Program-made: the position numbers and the translations under genes
In this document: piece after piece, positions 42,913 through 53,158 of the stretch
Numbering within the stretch: position 1 is the first letter of the stretch
Layout of the letters: each line of letters begins with the position of its first letter
Origin: Xanthobacter sp. NM-59
GTDB taxonomy: Bacteria > Pseudomonadota > Alphaproteobacteria > Rhizobiales > Xanthobacteraceae
Direction of reading: 5' to 3'
DNA length: 64,000 nt
Assembly (NCBI RefSeq): GCF_021401125.1
Contig: NZ_JACBFQ010000001.1
Span: 62,001 to 126,000 of the forward strand
The notes under the pieces: generated by a model
The model's input: only the letters and a program-made list of their open reading frames with translations
Database searches by the model: none
Told to the model about the DNA's origin: nothing

Positions 42913-44118
42913 GTGAGCGCACGCATCCTTCTGGTTATTCTGCTCATCATCGGCGGCACTGTCGGCGTGGGGGCGCCGCGTCCGGCGGCGGCCCAGAGCG
43001 CCTTTCAAGCCCATGTGCCGGCGGCCATGCTGGTGGACTTCGAGACCGGAACCATCCTCTACGAGAAGGATGCGGACCGTCAGCTGCCCCCCTCGAGCCT
43101 GGTCAAGGTGATGACGGCCGCCGTGGTGTTCGGCCAGATCAAGGCCGGCAAGATCACGCCGGATACGCCGTTCATGGTCAGCGTCAATGCATGGCGGCGC
43201 GGTGGTGGCCCCTCCCACGGGGCGGCCATGTTCGCGGAGGTGAACAAGCCGGTGCGGGTGGAAGACCTGCTGCAGGGCGCCATCGTCGTCTCGGGCAATG
43301 ATGCCGCCATTGCTCTCGCCGAAGGCGTCGCCGGAACCGAGGGCGAGTTCGCCATGCGGATGAACGCCACGGCCAAGCAGATCGGCATGAGCAATTCGGA
43401 GTTCCGCAACCCCACCGGCTTCGACGATCCCGCCCAGCTGTCCACCGCGCGTGATATGGCGACACTCGCGCAATACGTCATCCGCACGTTTCCGGAGCAG
43501 TACAAGCTGTTCGCGCTCCCCGGGATCGACTGGAACAAGATCAAGCAGCGCAACCGCAACACCCTGCTCAATGCCGGCGTTGGCGCCGACGGGCTGCAGG
43601 AAGCCTGGCTGAAGGAGGGCGGCTACCATCTGCTGGGCTCGGCGGTGCAGAACGGCCAGCGGCTGGTGGTGGTGGTGCTCGGCGCCAAATCGGAGAAGGA
43701 GCGGCTGGACGAGGCCCGCAAGCTGCTGGACTGGGGCTTCCAGTCCTTCCATCAGCGCGTGATCTTCGCGGAAGGCGCGGAGGTGGGCCGTGCCCAGGTG
43801 TTCGGCGGAACCAGCGGTTCCGTGGGGCTCACGGCCAAGGGGCCGGTGCGCGTCCTCACCTCGCGCCGGGGCGGCGAGCGGATCACGGCGCGGGTGAGCT
43901 ATCTCGGCCCGTTGCGGGCGCCGGTGGCAAAGGGCACCCCGGTGGGCCAGATGGAGGTGACCCGCGGCGACATCAAGGTGCTGGAGGTGCCGCTGTTCAC
44001 CACCGATGACGTGCCCGTGGGCAGCCTTTGGGAGCGCGCCCTCGACGGCGGCATGACCTTCCTCGGGGATTCCACGCGGGACCTTGTGGCGCAGGGGCTG
44101 GCAAAGCTGCATAAATGA
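42913..44118 (+). CDS. DacF-type D-alanyl-D-alanine carboxypeptidase homologue lacking the KTG motif
   Basis: This 401-residue low-molecular-weight PBP homologue has a signal peptide (cleavage near AAAQ, residue 28), the nucleophile motif S62-L-V-K65 and S127-G-N129. The third active-site motif should read K-T-G in the context DG-x-KTG-x-x-KEGGY. Here it reads Q229-E230-A231 in an otherwise well conserved stretch (GADGL, then [17 protein letters not shown]). The C-terminal PBP5-like domain is complete. It would be expected to trim peptidoglycan pentapeptides, but loss of KTG makes normal activity doubtful. It starts at GTG 42913 and tmk follows closely. Confidence 0.88.
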   Translation: MSARILLVILLIIGGTVGVGAPRPAAAQSAFQAHVPAAMLVDFETGTILYEKDADRQLPPSSLVKVMTAAVVFGQIKAGKITPDTPFMVSVNAWRRGGGPSHGAAMFAEVNKPVRVEDLLQGAIVVSGNDAAIALAEGVAGTEGEFAMRMNATAKQIGMSNSEFRNPTGFDDPAQLSTARDMATLAQYVIRTFPEQYKLFALPGIDWNKIKQRNRNTLLNAGVGADGLQEAWLKEGGYHLLGSAVQNGQRLVVVVLGAKSEKERLDEARKLLDWGFQSFHQRVIFAEGAEVGRAQVFGGTSGSVGLTAKGPVRVLTSRRGGERITARVSYLGPLRAPVAKGTPVGQMEVTRGDIKVLEVPLFTTDDVPVGSLWERALDGGMTFLGDSTRDLVAQGLAKLHK

Positions 44119-44188
44119 CCCTCCAAAGCCCGAGGGTTCCCGTCATGTCTGCATCGTCCGCCTGCCATTGCCCGGCGCGCCTCGCCCG

Positions 44189-44842
44189 ATGAGCGCGCGC
44201 GGCTGGTTCATCACCCTGGAGGGCGGCGAGGGCACGGGCAAGTCCACCCAGGCGCGCCTTCTGGCGGAACATCTGCGCGCGCGCGGCTGGTATGTGGTGG
44301 AAACCCGCGAGCCCGGTGGCTCCCCCGGCGCGGAAGCGGTGCGCCACGTGCTGCTGTCCGGCGCCGCCGAGCCGTTGGGGCCGCAGGTGGAAGCGCTGCT
44401 GTTTGCCGCCGCGCGGGCGGATCATGTGAATTCGCTCATCGCCCCGGCCTTGGCCGCCGGCCGCATCGTGGTGTGCGATCGCTTCATGGATTCCACCCGC
44501 GTCTATCAGGGCGTCGTCGGCCAGGTGGATGCGGACCTGCTGCAGGGGCTTGAGCGGGTGTGCGTGCGCGCGCGGCCGGATCTCACCCTCGTGCTCGACG
44601 TGCCGCCCGAGGTGGGGCTGGCGCGGGCGGCGGCGCGGGGCAAGGGCGCTGCGGCGGACCGGTTCGAGAAGGAAGGCCTTGCCTACCATACGGCCGTGCG
44701 GAACGCGTTTCTGGCGCAGGCTGCGGCCGATCCGGAGCGCTGCGCGGTGGTGGACGCCACCCCTTCAGCCGAGGTGGTGGCCGCCGAGATCGCCGCGCTG
44801 GTGGATGGCCGCCTTGCGGCCCGCGCGAGGGCGGCGCGATGA
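44189..44842 (+). CDS. tmk: Thymidylate kinase
   Basis: This 217-residue enzyme phosphorylates dTMP to dTDP. It shows the P-loop [10 protein letters not shown] (about 11-20), the DRx motif [13 protein letters not shown] and a LID-type [12 protein letters not shown] 44189 precedes the conserved N-terminus; the frame is open upstream without similarity. Its stop overlaps the holB start (ATGA), so tmk and holB are translationally coupled, a common alphaproteobacterial arrangement. Confidence 0.95.
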   Translation: MSARGWFITLEGGEGTGKSTQARLLAEHLRARGWYVVETREPGGSPGAEAVRHVLLSGAAEPLGPQVEALLFAAARADHVNSLIAPALAAGRIVVCDRFMDSTRVYQGVVGQVDADLLQGLERVCVRARPDLTLVLDVPPEVGLARAAARGKGAAADRFEKEGLAYHTAVRNAFLAQAAADPERCAVVDATPSAEVVAAEIAALVDGRLAARARAAR

Positions 44843-45873
44843 GCGAGGTGCTGGCGGGAGACGTGTTGCCGGATACCCCCCATCCGCGCAGCCAGGATCG
44901 CCTGTTCGGCCACGCCACATTGGAGGCGGACCTTGCCGCCGATTGGCGTTCCGGTCGCCTGCCCCATGCCTTGCTGCTGGGCGGCCCCGAAGGCGTGGGC
45001 AAGGCGACCCTGGCCTATCGGCTCGCCCGCGCGGTGCTGGCGGGGCCCGGCGCCGTGGCTTCCGCGCATGGGCTGGATCTGCCCTCGAACCATCCGGTGT
45101 TCCGGCAGGTGGCCTCTCTCACCCATCCTGATCTTCTGGTGCTGCGCCGTGCGCCTGAGGCGGGAGAGGAGAAGATCCCCACGGTGATTCCGGCCGAAAT
45201 GGTGCGCCGGGTGCGCTCGTTCTTCGGTGCCACAGCGGCCGGCGGTGGCTGGCGGGTCTGCATCGTGGACGCGGTGGACGAGCTCAACGCGTTCGGCGCC
45301 AACGCGTTGCTGAAAACGCTGGAGGAGCCGCCACCGCGGGCCCTGTTCCTGCTCATTTCCCATGCTCCCGGGCGGGTGCTGCCCACCATCCGCTCGCGCA
45401 CGCGCCTCGTGCGGCTGCGCCCTCTCGCCACCGAGGAGGTGCTGGCGGCCCTCGACCATCTGCGGACCGAGGGGGTGGAGCTGGATCCCGCCCTTTTGCC
45501 TTCGGCGGCGGAGGCGAGCCAGGGCAGCGTGCGCCGGGCGGTGGTGCTGGCGCGGGGCGAGGGCATGGAGGTTCGCGCCGCCACCCTGCGCGCGCTTGAC
45601 CAGTTGCCAGCGCCGAAGGCCGAGGAGCTGCATGCGCTCGGCGCCCGCTTGCAGGGGGACCGGGGCGACGGGCTGGCCTTGTTCACCGAGGCGGTGAGCG
45701 ACTACATCGCGGCGCGGGCCACCAGCGGCGCCGAGCCGGCGCCTCGCCTTGTCCGGCTGGGCGAGGTGTGGGAGAAGGTGCGTCGCAGCGCCGTCGAGGC
45801 GGATGTCTTCAATCTCGATCGCAAGGCGCTGGTGTTCCGCATCTTCGCCGACCTCTCCGAAGCCGTGCGCTAA
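44839..45873 (+). CDS. holB: DNA polymerase III subunit delta'
   Basis: This 344-residue clamp-loader subunit has a P-loop-like GGPEGVGKA (48-56), the segment [25 protein letters not shown] split by normal helix turns, and the SRx motif SRTR (IRSRTRLV) used as arginine finger. No zinc-finger cysteines are visible, as in many alphaproteobacterial delta' subunits. It overlaps tmk by four bases and metG starts 69 bases after its stop. Confidence 0.93.
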   Translation: MSEVLAGDVLPDTPHPRSQDRLFGHATLEADLAADWRSGRLPHALLLGGPEGVGKATLAYRLARAVLAGPGAVASAHGLDLPSNHPVFRQVASLTHPDLLVLRRAPEAGEEKIPTVIPAEMVRRVRSFFGATAAGGGWRVCIVDAVDELNAFGANALLKTLEEPPPRALFLLISHAPGRVLPTIRSRTRLVRLRPLATEEVLAALDHLRTEGVELDPALLPSAAEASQGSVRRAVVLARGEGMEVRAATLRALDQLPAPKAEELHALGARLQGDRGDGLALFTEAVSDYIAARATSGAEPAPRLVRLGEVWEKVRRSAVEADVFNLDRKALVFRIFADLSEAVR

Positions 45874-45942
45874 ACTGGTGCGCCGGCCGCGCGGTGGCCG
45901 GCGAACGTTCGCGCTCTCCGAAGTGCTGCCAAAGAGCTACCC

Positions 45943-47502
45943 ATGTCGATGAAGCCGCCGTTCTACATCACCACCGCCATCGCCTATCCCAATGGCGTGC
46001 CGCACATGGGCCATGCCTACGAGGCCATCGCCACCGATTGCATCGCCCGCTTCATGCGGCTCGACGGGCACGAGGTGCGCTTCCTCACCGGCACCGATGA
46101 GCACGGCATCAAGATGCTCCAGACCGCACAGAAGGCCGGCACCACTCCGCGCGAGCTGGCTGAGCGCAATGTGGAGCGCTTCAAGGCCATGGTGGAGACC
46201 TTCGGCCTCTCCAACGACGACTTCATCCGCACCACCCAGGAGCGGCACTACAAGTCCTGCCAGGCCATCTGGGAGAAGATGGCCGCCAATGGCGACATCT
46301 ATAAATCCACCTATTCCGGCTGGTATTCGGTGCGCGACGAGGCCTATTACGCCGAGAGCGAGACCACGCTGAACCCGGACGGCGTGCGCCTTGGCCCCCA
46401 GGGCACGCCGGTGGAATGGGTGGAGGAGGAGAGCTACTTCTTCCGCCTCTCCGCCTATCAGGATCGCCTGCTGGCCTATTATGCCGAAAACCCCGGCTTC
46501 ATCATGCCGGAGGCGCGCCGCAATGAGGTGGTGAGCTTCGTGTCCGGCGGGCTGCAGGACCTCTCCATTTCCCGCACCACCTTCGACTGGGGCATCCCCG
46601 TGCCGGGCGACCCCAAGCACATCATGTATGTGTGGGTGGACGCGCTGACCAATTACATCACCGCGCTCGGCTATCCGGACACGGAAAGTGAGCTCTACAA
46701 GCGCTTCTGGCCGGCGAACCTGCACGTCATCGGCAAGGACATCATCCGCTTCCATGCGGTGTACTGGCCCGCCTTCCTGTGGTCGGCGGGGCTGGAGGCG
46801 CCCAAGCGCGTGTTCGGCCACGGCTTCCTGTTCAATCGCGGGGAGAAAATGTCCAAGTCGGTGGGCAATGTGGTCGATCCGTTCGACCTCGCCGCCACCT
46901 ATGGCGTGGACGCCATCCGCTACTTCTTCCTGCGCGAGGTGTCGTTCGGCCAGGACGGCTCCTATAGCCATGAGGCCATCGTGGCGCGCATGAATGCGGA
47001 TCTGGCCAACGACCTGGGCAATCTCGCCCAGCGCTCCTTGTCCATGATCGCCAAGAATCTGGATGGCGTGGTGCCGGAGCCGGGGCCGCTCTCGGCGGAG
47101 GATCAGGAGATTCTGGCCCAGGCCGACGGCATTCTGGAAAAGGCGCGGGAGGCCATGGGCACCCAGGCCATCCACCACTATCTCAATGCCGTGTGGGCGG
47201 TGGTGGCGGAGGCCAACCGTTACTTCGCGGCTCAGGCGCCCTGGGCGCTGCGCAAGACCGATCCCGCCCGCATGGCCACCGTGCTGTGGGTGACGGCGGA
47301 GGTGATCCGCGAGGTGGCCATCCTGGTGCAGCCGGTGATGCCGGAAAGCGCGGCCAAGCTGCTGGACCTGGTGGCGGTGCCGGCGGATGAGCGCGGCTTC
47401 GAGCGGCTGGGGGCGGCGGCTCGCCTGCCCGCCGGGCGCACGCTGCCGACGCCGGTGGGCGTGTTCCCCCGCTATGTGGAGCCCGAGGCGTCCGCGAACT
47501 GA
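45943..47502 (+). CDS. metG: Methionyl-tRNA synthetase
   Basis: This 519-residue class I synthetase has HMGH at 21-24 ([18 protein letters not shown]) and KMSKS near 302 ([11 protein letters not shown]). It lacks the four-cysteine zinc knuckle and the C-terminal dimerisation domain, as in the short MetG form of alphaproteobacteria. ATG 45943 begins the conserved region. It is the third gene of tmk-holB-metG. tatD, which commonly follows, is displaced by about 3 kb. Confidence 0.96.
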   Translation: MSMKPPFYITTAIAYPNGVPHMGHAYEAIATDCIARFMRLDGHEVRFLTGTDEHGIKMLQTAQKAGTTPRELAERNVERFKAMVETFGLSNDDFIRTTQERHYKSCQAIWEKMAANGDIYKSTYSGWYSVRDEAYYAESETTLNPDGVRLGPQGTPVEWVEEESYFFRLSAYQDRLLAYYAENPGFIMPEARRNEVVSFVSGGLQDLSISRTTFDWGIPVPGDPKHIMYVWVDALTNYITALGYPDTESELYKRFWPANLHVIGKDIIRFHAVYWPAFLWSAGLEAPKRVFGHGFLFNRGEKMSKSVGNVVDPFDLAATYGVDAIRYFFLREVSFGQDGSYSHEAIVARMNADLANDLGNLAQRSLSMIAKNLDGVVPEPGPLSAEDQEILAQADGILEKAREAMGTQAIHHYLNAVWAVVAEANRYFAAQAPWALRKTDPARMATVLWVTAEVIREVAILVQPVMPESAAKLLDLVAVPADERGFERLGAAARLPAGRTLPTPVGVFPRYVEPEASAN

Positions 47503-47510
47503 AAGCAGGG

Positions 47511-47533
47511 CCGCCCGGATACGCTCCGGGCGG
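47511..47533. terminator. Hairpin between metG and the chemoreceptor gene
   Basis: CCGCCCGG and CCGGGCGG with a 7-base loop lie 9 bases after the metG stop, between convergent genes. Confidence 0.6.
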
Positions 47534-47610
47534 TGCCTCCAGACCGTTTGCGTTTGTGCGTCGACCTTTCCTTGATGCGAACCGGTTGCCACTTCGCGCG
47601 GAACGCTCAA

Positions 47611-48819
47611 TCAGGCGCTCAGCCGGTCGATGACCCGGGTGAGCTGCTCGTCGGTCGTGCCATAGGCCGCGATCGCCCCGCCAATGTCGCTGGCCTGCAG
47701 CTTCTGGCCGAGCTCCCGCGCGGATCTGCGGATCGCCGCCAGAGAGGGGGCGATGGCATCACGCAAAGCGGGGGCGAGGGTGCGCTCGGCCTCGAACGGC
47801 GGGTTGTCGTAGCATCGGTCGGAGCGCCCACCTACGAGGCATTGGGCCAGCCGTCCGCGCCAGGCGGAAAGCTCCGCCGCGAAGATGCGGGGCGTGTTGG
47901 CGTGGCTGCCATCACTGTCCAGCTCGCCCAGCACGTTCATCGCGGAATCCTGGGCCTTGGCGAGCAGGGCCGCGGACGAATCGCCATCGGCCTTGTTCTG
48001 CGCGGCGAGTCGCGCCACCTCGGTGAGCGAGGCGGCGATGGAATTGGTGGCCGTCTTCTGCTCGGACAAAGCGTGGCTGATGCTCTCGATGCGCTCTGTG
48101 GCGGCGCCGACGCGCTCCGACACCAGGTCCATGTTGCGGGAGACGTCGTTGAAGGCCCGGGTGCCGCTTTCCACCCGGTTGCCGCCCGCCAGCACCGCCT
48201 GGGCCACGGCGGCCAGCACCTGGTTCAGCTCGCCGAGTTTCGAGGTGATGTTGGCGGTGGTGCGCGCCGTCTGCTCCGAGAGCGCCTTCACCTCCGATGC
48301 GACGACGCCGAACCCCAGCCCCGCCGCGCCGGCGCGCGCCGCCTCGATGGTGGCGTTGAGGGAGAGGAGCTTGGTCTGCTTGGAAATGGTGTCGATGTCG
48401 CGGGCCATGTCGCCGATGGCGCGAATGGCGCTGGTCAGCTGGTCCGTGCGCGACTGGATGTCGGTGAAGGCGGAGGCGATGTCGCCGATGGCGGCCGCCG
48501 CCTGGGCCGCCTGATCCACCGTTTGCGTGACAATGCGCGCCGCGTCGGTGGATTGCTCGTGGGTGCCGGCGGCGGCCTGGGCGATGTTGTCGGTGGTGCG
48601 CGCCAGCTCTTCCACGGCGCCGGAAATGGCCACGCTTTCGCCTGAGAGGCGCTGGGCGTTGCCGCTGCCCCAGGCGAGCAGGCAACTGAGGTCTCCCAGC
48701 AGCCGCGCGGCATCGGCAATGCCGATCGCCAGCGTCGAGGGCTGCCTGAGCGCCATGGAGGCCAGCATCGCCGCTGTCTCCGGGTTGATCGCAATCGAAT
48801 TGTCCCCGCGGGCTTCCAT
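47611..48819 (-). CDS. Soluble methyl-accepting chemotaxis-like protein
   Basis: This 402-residue protein has no membrane span. A short N-terminal sensor region (about 1-75) leads into a long coiled coil with the MCP signalling tip [16 protein letters not shown], then [19 protein letters not shown]-terminal domain of about 100 residues (from [16 protein letters not shown]) is unfamiliar. It contains two cysteines (QCLVGG, RCYDN) and may bind a ligand. GGGAGAGG precedes the ATG at 48817-48819. No CheW or CheA gene is nearby. Confidence 0.85.
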   Translation of the reverse strand: MEARGDNSIAINPETAAMLASMALRQPSTLAIGIADAARLLGDLSCLLAWGSGNAQRLSGESVAISGAVEELARTTDNIAQAAAGTHEQSTDAARIVTQTVDQAAQAAAAIGDIASAFTDIQSRTDQLTSAIRAIGDMARDIDTISKQTKLLSLNATIEAARAGAAGLGFGVVASEVKALSEQTARTTANITSKLGELNQVLAAVAQAVLAGGNRVESGTRAFNDVSRNMDLVSERVGAATERIESISHALSEQKTATNSIAASLTEVARLAAQNKADGDSSAALLAKAQDSAMNVLGELDSDGSHANTPRIFAAELSAWRGRLAQCLVGGRSDRCYDNPPFEAERTLAPALRDAIAPSLAAIRRSARELGQKLQASDIGGAIAAYGTTDEQLTRVIDRLSA

Positions 48820-49165
48820 CAAGCCTCTCCCTTCGGGCGGTTGTTTCCTCAGGAGAATGGAGTTTTCCGTCAATTCCGACTGTTGTCCATTCCCCCGCCT
48901 CAGCTTGCGTCGGCTGAGGCCACCGTGTCCATTCCCCGCGCGCGTGAAAGCGCGGCGGGATGAGTGGCAACACGCGGGGAAGGGTGCTTTTTGCGGTGGC
49001 GCGGTCGGCTTTTCCTGGCGCCAGGGCGGGGGGTGAGCGGCGCGGTGATGTTGGCCGGTGCTTTGGTATTTTCGTGATTCAATGATGAAGGAAAATGCTC
49101 TAGGGTGCCTTCGCCGTATCCAGCGGCGGCCAAGGCCAAAAGGGGAGGCTTCGGGAGCAGTGCCG
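48820..49165. other. Divergent intergenic region
   Basis: No gene seen. It separates the chemoreceptor from the lipoprotein gene and holds a GCCTCAGC/GCTGAGGC dyad and an A/T-rich patch (about 49060-49095) suited to a promoter. Confidence 0.5.
48897..48920. repeat. GCCTCAGC/GCTGAGGC dyad
   Basis: Perfect 8-base arms with an 8-base centre in the divergent promoter region; an operator or attenuator candidate. Confidence 0.4.
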
Positions 49166-49666
49166 ATGACGAGGCTGAAAGGGTTGAGTGCAGTCGCGGC
49201 GATGCTGCTTCTGGCTGCGTGCTCGGGTGATCGCGGTGCTCAGCGGCCTGCGACCTATGATCCGATTCCCCCCATGATGCCCGCCGAGGCTCCGGCGCCC
49301 GCGCCCGAAGGGCCGACCGTGCCGCGGATCGAGGTGCGCCTGCAGGGGGCAGACGCCACGCTGGTGCGCGGTCGTCTGGCCACGGCCCGCCGCGCGCGCG
49401 GCTATACCATCACGGTGGACCAGCCGGCCCAGCTCGTGGCCGAGAAGCGCCTGCCGCCGGACGAAGCCCTGAAGCGGACCAATGGAGCATCCTCCAATGC
49501 CGCGTTCCGGCTCGACTACATCTTCAATACATCGGGCGGCGCGGTGACGGTGTCGCTGGAAGCCTCCATCGTGACCAATCCCGGTCCTGGAGAGGTGGTG
49601 CGCGCCATCGCCATGCCGGGCCCCGACGCCGAGGCGCTCAAGAAGGAAATCTCAGACTCCGTGTGA
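49166..49666 (+). CDS. Lipoprotein of unknown function
   Basis: This 166-residue protein has a lipoprotein signal with lipobox LLLAAC (Cys near residue 19). A proline-rich linker follows ([18 protein letters not shown]). The mature domain (about 50-166) alternates beta-like runs such as [21 protein letters not shown]. No named family recognised. ATG 49166 is the only start that places the signal at the N-terminus. It converges on bioY. Confidence 0.7.
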   Translation: MTRLKGLSAVAAMLLLAACSGDRGAQRPATYDPIPPMMPAEAPAPAPEGPTVPRIEVRLQGADATLVRGRLATARRARGYTITVDQPAQLVAEKRLPPDEALKRTNGASSNAAFRLDYIFNTSGGAVTVSLEASIVTNPGPGEVVRAIAMPGPDAEALKKEISDSV

Positions 49667-49673
49667 GCGGACG

Positions 49674-49695
49674 GCCCCGGCCTCATTGCCGGGGC
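49674..49695. terminator. Bidirectional hairpin
   Basis: GCCCCGGC and GCCGGGGC with a 6-base loop lie between the convergent lipoprotein and bioY genes and overlap the bioY stop. Confidence 0.55.
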
Positions 49696-50249
49696 GTTCC
49701 CGCCAGGCGCTCGACACCGATGACGGTGGCCAAGGCGGTGATGGACTTCACCGCCGCGCCCGGCACGAACGGCAGAAACGCCTTCTCGAAAGCAACCGAA
49801 TAGCCGGCTTTGGTGGCGATCCAGCCCGCGCCCAGCGCCATCAGCACCAGATGCCCGCCCGCGAGGGCGGCGAGCAGCGGCAAGGGCCGCAGCCGCGCCC
49901 AATATTGCTGCGCCGCGCCGACCCCCAGCGTGACCACCACAAAGCCCGCGATAAAGCCCGCCGAGGAGCCGGTCAGTGCTTTCCAGCCGCTGCCGCCATT
50001 GGCGAAGAGCGGCACGCCCATGAGGCCGAGCGCCACGTAAGCGAGCACCACCAGAGCGCCCAGGCGCCAGCCCATCAGTGCCGCGAGGGTGAGCAGCACA
50101 TAGCTCTGCAGGGTGATCGGCACCGGCTGCACGGGGATGGACACCTGCGCGCTCCACGCCAGGAGGGCGATGGAGATCATCACCAGGGCCGCGGCCCATG
50201 GAACGGACGCCTCCGCGAGGCGCTGGAAGGCGGGGCGGAAGGGCGGCAC
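49683..50249 (-). CDS. bioY: BioY family biotin transporter (ECF S component)
   Basis: This 188-residue protein has six hydrophobic segments and the BioY signature VSIPVQPVPITLQSYVLL followed by LMGWRLGALVVLAYVALG and LFANGGSGWKALTGSSAGF. It binds and imports biotin. No BioM or BioN gene is adjacent, so it either works alone or shares an ECF module encoded elsewhere. The start is a GTG at 50249. It lies inside the usual metG-tatD neighbourhood, on the opposite strand. Confidence 0.9.
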   Translation of the reverse strand: MPPFRPAFQRLAEASVPWAAALVMISIALLAWSAQVSIPVQPVPITLQSYVLLTLAALMGWRLGALVVLAYVALGLMGVPLFANGGSGWKALTGSSAGFIAGFVVVTLGVGAAQQYWARLRPLPLLAALAGGHLVLMALGAGWIATKAGYSVAFEKAFLPFVPGAAVKSITALATVIGVERLAGTPRQ

Positions 50250-50381
50250 GGGAAGGCTCCTTGCAGGCGAGTCGCAACGGGCGGCATCCTGGCACGGGGC
50301 CGGTGACCTGTCGCGCCGGCTCGACGGCGCGGGGGGATGGGCTTAATGGAAGGGCAATCTTCCGGAAATTCGTGACGCATC

Positions 50382-51158
50382 ATGCTTGTCGACAGCCACT
50401 GCCACCTGGACTTCCCCGATTTCGCCGCCGAGCTGCCCGATGTGGTGGCGCGCGCCCAGGCGGCCGGGGTCGCGCACCTGGTCACCATCTCCACCCGCGT
50501 GCGCGCGTTCGACACCATCCGCGCCATCGCGGAGCGGTTCGACAATGTGAGCTGCTCAGTGGGCACCCATCCGCACTACGCCGCCGAAGAGCTGGACGTG
50601 ACGACGGCGGACCTGGTGGCCCTGGCGGCCCACCCCAAGGTGGTGGCCATTGGTGAGGTGGGGCTCGATTATCATTACGAAACCAGCCCGCGCGCGGCGC
50701 AGGAGCAGGGCTTCCGCGCTCATATCGCGGCCGCGCGCGAAACCGGCCTGCCGCTGGTGATCCACGCCCGCGACGCGGACGAGGACACCGCCGCCATCCT
50801 GGAGGAGGAGACCGCCAAGGGCGCCTTCCCCTTCCTGCTGCATTGCTTCACCGCCGGGCCCGAGTTGGCGCGGCGGGCGCTGGCTCTGGGGGGCTACATT
50901 TCCTTTTCGGGCGTCATCACCTTCAAGAAGACCCAGGACTTGCGCGCCATCGCGGCGAGCGTGCCGGAGGATCGCATTCTGGTGGAGACGGATTCGCCTT
51001 ATCTCGCCCCCGTGCCCCATCGTGGCCAGCGCAACGAGCCGTCCTTCGTGGCGGAGACGGCCAAGGTGCTCGCGGCGGCCCGCGGGGTGAGCGCCGAGCA
51101 GGTGGCTGATGCCACCACCCGCAACTTCAGGCGCCTTTTCAGCAAGGCGAAGCTCTGA
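50382..51158 (+). CDS. tatD: TatD family metal-dependent hydrolase/DNase
   Basis: This 258-residue TIM-barrel hydrolase carries the metal ligands DSHCHLD at the N-terminus, IGEVGLDYHY (Glu), PLVIHARDA and LLHCFTAG (His) and ETDSPYLAP (Asp). TatD proteins are 3'-5' exonucleases or DNases acting in DNA turnover. The gene usually follows metG in alphaproteobacteria. The next gene is 38 bases downstream on the same strand. Confidence 0.92.
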   Translation: MLVDSHCHLDFPDFAAELPDVVARAQAAGVAHLVTISTRVRAFDTIRAIAERFDNVSCSVGTHPHYAAEELDVTTADLVALAAHPKVVAIGEVGLDYHYETSPRAAQEQGFRAHIAAARETGLPLVIHARDADEDTAAILEEETAKGAFPFLLHCFTAGPELARRALALGGYISFSGVITFKKTQDLRAIAASVPEDRILVETDSPYLAPVPHRGQRNEPSFVAETAKVLAAARGVSAEQVADATTRNFRRLFSKAKL

Positions 51159-51196
51159 GGGCAGGGTGGGGCGGCGGACGAAAAGGGGAGGACGCC

Positions 51197-51727
51197 ATGA
51201 ACCACGACACTTACGCCGACAGCTACATTCGCGGCATTCTGGATGAGGTGCGCACCATTGCCATCGTGGGCGCCAGCGCCAACAGCGCGCGGCCGTCCTA
51301 CCTCGTCATGAAATATCTGGCCGAGCGCGGCTATCGTGTGTTCCCGGTGAATCCGGGCCAGGCGGGCAAGGAGGTGGCCGGTCTCACCTTCGTGGCCCGC
51401 CTTGCCGATGTGCCGGAGCCCATCGACATGGTTGACGTGTTCCGCGCGCCGGAGCATCTGCCGGCCGTATGGGAGGAGGTGGCGGCGCTGAGCCCCCTGC
51501 CCAAGGTGCTGTGGATGCAGCTCGGCGTGCGCCATGACGAGGTAGCGGCCAAGGCCGAGGTTGCCGGCCTCAAGGTGGTGATGAACCGCTGCCCCAAGAT
51601 CGAATATGCGCGCCTTTCGGGCGAGATCGGCTGGAGCGGGGTCAACTCGCGCACCCTTTCCTCGCGGCGGCCCAAGCGGCTCGGCACGGGGGTGCAGCGT
51701 CTGTCCATCGCGCCGCGCAAGCCATAG
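51197..51727 (+). CDS. CoA-binding protein (YccU-like)
   Basis: This 176-residue Rossmann protein has the CoA-binding domain signature TIAIVGASANSARPSYLVMKYL and YRVFPVNPG, then IDMVDVFRAPEHLP and LWMQLGVRHDE, with the conserved VMNRCPKIE. It binds CoA or a nucleotide; its physiological role is unknown. GGGGAGG lies 8 bases before ATG 51197. It probably shares a transcript with tatD. Confidence 0.9.
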   Translation: MNHDTYADSYIRGILDEVRTIAIVGASANSARPSYLVMKYLAERGYRVFPVNPGQAGKEVAGLTFVARLADVPEPIDMVDVFRAPEHLPAVWEEVAALSPLPKVLWMQLGVRHDEVAAKAEVAGLKVVMNRCPKIEYARLSGEIGWSGVNSRTLSSRRPKRLGTGVQRLSIAPRKP

Positions 51728-51794
51728 GGGCCCGCATTGCAACCGTGACGGGAAAATCGTATTTCCTGACAAAATTTATCGTCTTATATGGAAT

Positions 51795-51818
51795 GTGCCG
51801 GCCCATCGGGGCCGGCAC
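51795..51818 (+). promoter_or_regulatory. Strong leader hairpin directly before the metY ribosome site
   Basis: GTGCCGGCCC, loop ATCG, GGGCCGGCAC: a perfect 10-bp GC stem ending 3 bases before GGGAGAG. A/T-rich promoter-like sequence (about 51760-51790) precedes it. It would shape the 5' leader, but it is not a recognised SAM riboswitch. Confidence 0.6.
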
Positions 51819-51835
51819 GACGGGAGAGACCGCCA

Positions 51836-53143
51836 ATGACCGAAGAAAACCGCCCTGAAGCCCCCGTGCACGAGCCGGGATTCGCGACGCTTGCCATCCA
51901 TGCCGGCGCCCAGCCCGACCCGACCACCGGCGCGCGCGCGACCCCGATCTACCAGACCACGTCCTTCGTGTTCGACGATGTGGACCATGCGGCGTCGCTG
52001 TTCGGGCTGCAGGCCTTCGGCAACATCTATACCCGCCTGGGCAACCCCACCAACGCGGTGCTGGAGGAGCGCGTGGCGGCGCTGGAGGGTGGCACGGCGG
52101 CGCTGGCGGTGGCCTCGGGCCATGCCGCGCAGCACCTGGTGTTCCACACCCTGCTCACGCCCGGCGACGAGTTCATCGCCTCCCGCAAGCTCTATGGCGG
52201 GTCCATCAACCAGTTCAGCCACGCTTTCAAGAGCTTCGGCTGGAACGTGAAGTGGGCCGATCCGGACGACCTTTCCACCTTCGAGGCGGCGCTCAGCGAC
52301 AAGACCAAGGCCATCTTCGTGGAGAGCGTGGCCAATCCGGGCGGCGTGGTGGTGGATGTGGCGGCCATCTCCGCCATCGCCAAGAAGGCAGGCGTTCCGC
52401 TCATCGTCGACAACACCCTGGCCACGCCCTATCTGTGGCAGCCCATCAAGCACGGCGCCGACATCGTCGTGCATTCGGCCACCAAGTTCCTGGGCGGCCA
52501 CGGCAATTCCCTGGGCGGCGTGATCGTGGACGCGGGCACCTTCGACTGGTCCGCCACCGATCGCTATCCCTTCCTTTCGGCGCCGCGGCCCGAATATCAG
52601 GGCATGGTGCTGCACGAGACCTTCGGCAATTTCGCCTTTGCCATCGCCGCGCGGGCGCTGGGGCTGCGCGATCTGGGGCCGGCTCTGTCGCCGTTCAACG
52701 CGTTCCTGATCCTTACCGGCATTGAGACGCTGGGCCTGCGCATGCAGCGCCACAGCGACAACGCGCTGGCGGTGGCCGAATATCTTGCCGCGCACCCCAA
52801 GGTGGCGTGGGTGAGCTATCCGGGCCTGGAGAGCGACCGTTATCATGCCCTGGCGCAGAAATACCTGCCCAAGGGCGCAGGCGCGGTCTTCACCTTCGGG
52901 CTGAAGGGCGGCTACGAGGCCGGCGTGCAGCTGGTGTCGAACGTGGAGCTGTTCTCCCACCTCGCCAATATCGGCGACACCCGCTCGCTCATCATCCATC
53001 CCGCCTCCACCACCCATCGCCAGCTGACGGACGAAGCCAAGGTGGTGGCCGGTGCCGGGCCGGAGGTGGTGCGCCTTTCGGTGGGCATCGAGGACGTGGC
53101 CGACATCATCGCGGATCTCGATCAGGCCCTCGCCAAGGTCTGA
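51836..53143 (+). CDS. metY: O-acetylhomoserine sulfhydrylase (aminocarboxypropyltransferase)
   Basis: This 435-residue PLP enzyme of the Cys/Met metabolism family makes homocysteine from O-acetylhomoserine and sulfide. It shows [21 protein letters not shown] at the N-terminus, [22 protein letters not shown], and the PLP lysine K217 in [11 protein letters not shown]. The length and the long C-terminus ([22 protein letters not shown]) separate MetY from MetB/MetC. ATG 51836 follows GGGAGAG. A leader hairpin lies directly upstream and a strong terminator downstream, so it is probably monocistronic. Confidence 0.92.
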   Translation: MTEENRPEAPVHEPGFATLAIHAGAQPDPTTGARATPIYQTTSFVFDDVDHAASLFGLQAFGNIYTRLGNPTNAVLEERVAALEGGTAALAVASGHAAQHLVFHTLLTPGDEFIASRKLYGGSINQFSHAFKSFGWNVKWADPDDLSTFEAALSDKTKAIFVESVANPGGVVVDVAAISAIAKKAGVPLIVDNTLATPYLWQPIKHGADIVVHSATKFLGGHGNSLGGVIVDAGTFDWSATDRYPFLSAPRPEYQGMVLHETFGNFAFAIAARALGLRDLGPALSPFNAFLILTGIETLGLRMQRHSDNALAVAEYLAAHPKVAWVSYPGLESDRYHALAQKYLPKGAGAVFTFGLKGGYEAGVQLVSNVELFSHLANIGDTRSLIIHPASTTHRQLTDEAKVVAGAGPEVVRLSVGIEDVADIIADLDQALAKV

Positions 53144-53158
53144 AAGGTCTGAAGAGAT

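Noticed and set aside
42454-42916. Three overlapping plus-strand frames of about 130-140 codons before the dacF-like gene
   Set aside because: They occupy all three frames at once with Trp/Gly/Arg-rich text, the mark of stop-poor non-coding GC-rich DNA.
43590-43620. Frameshift pair as explanation of the missing KTG in the dacF-like gene
   Set aside because: Other frames give RKPG followed by a stop, not KTG, and the sequence on both sides is in the correct frame without length change.
51728-51835. SAM riboswitch upstream of metY
   Set aside because: The leader is only about 50 bases after the likely promoter and lacks the conserved SAM-II core; only a simple hairpin is present.
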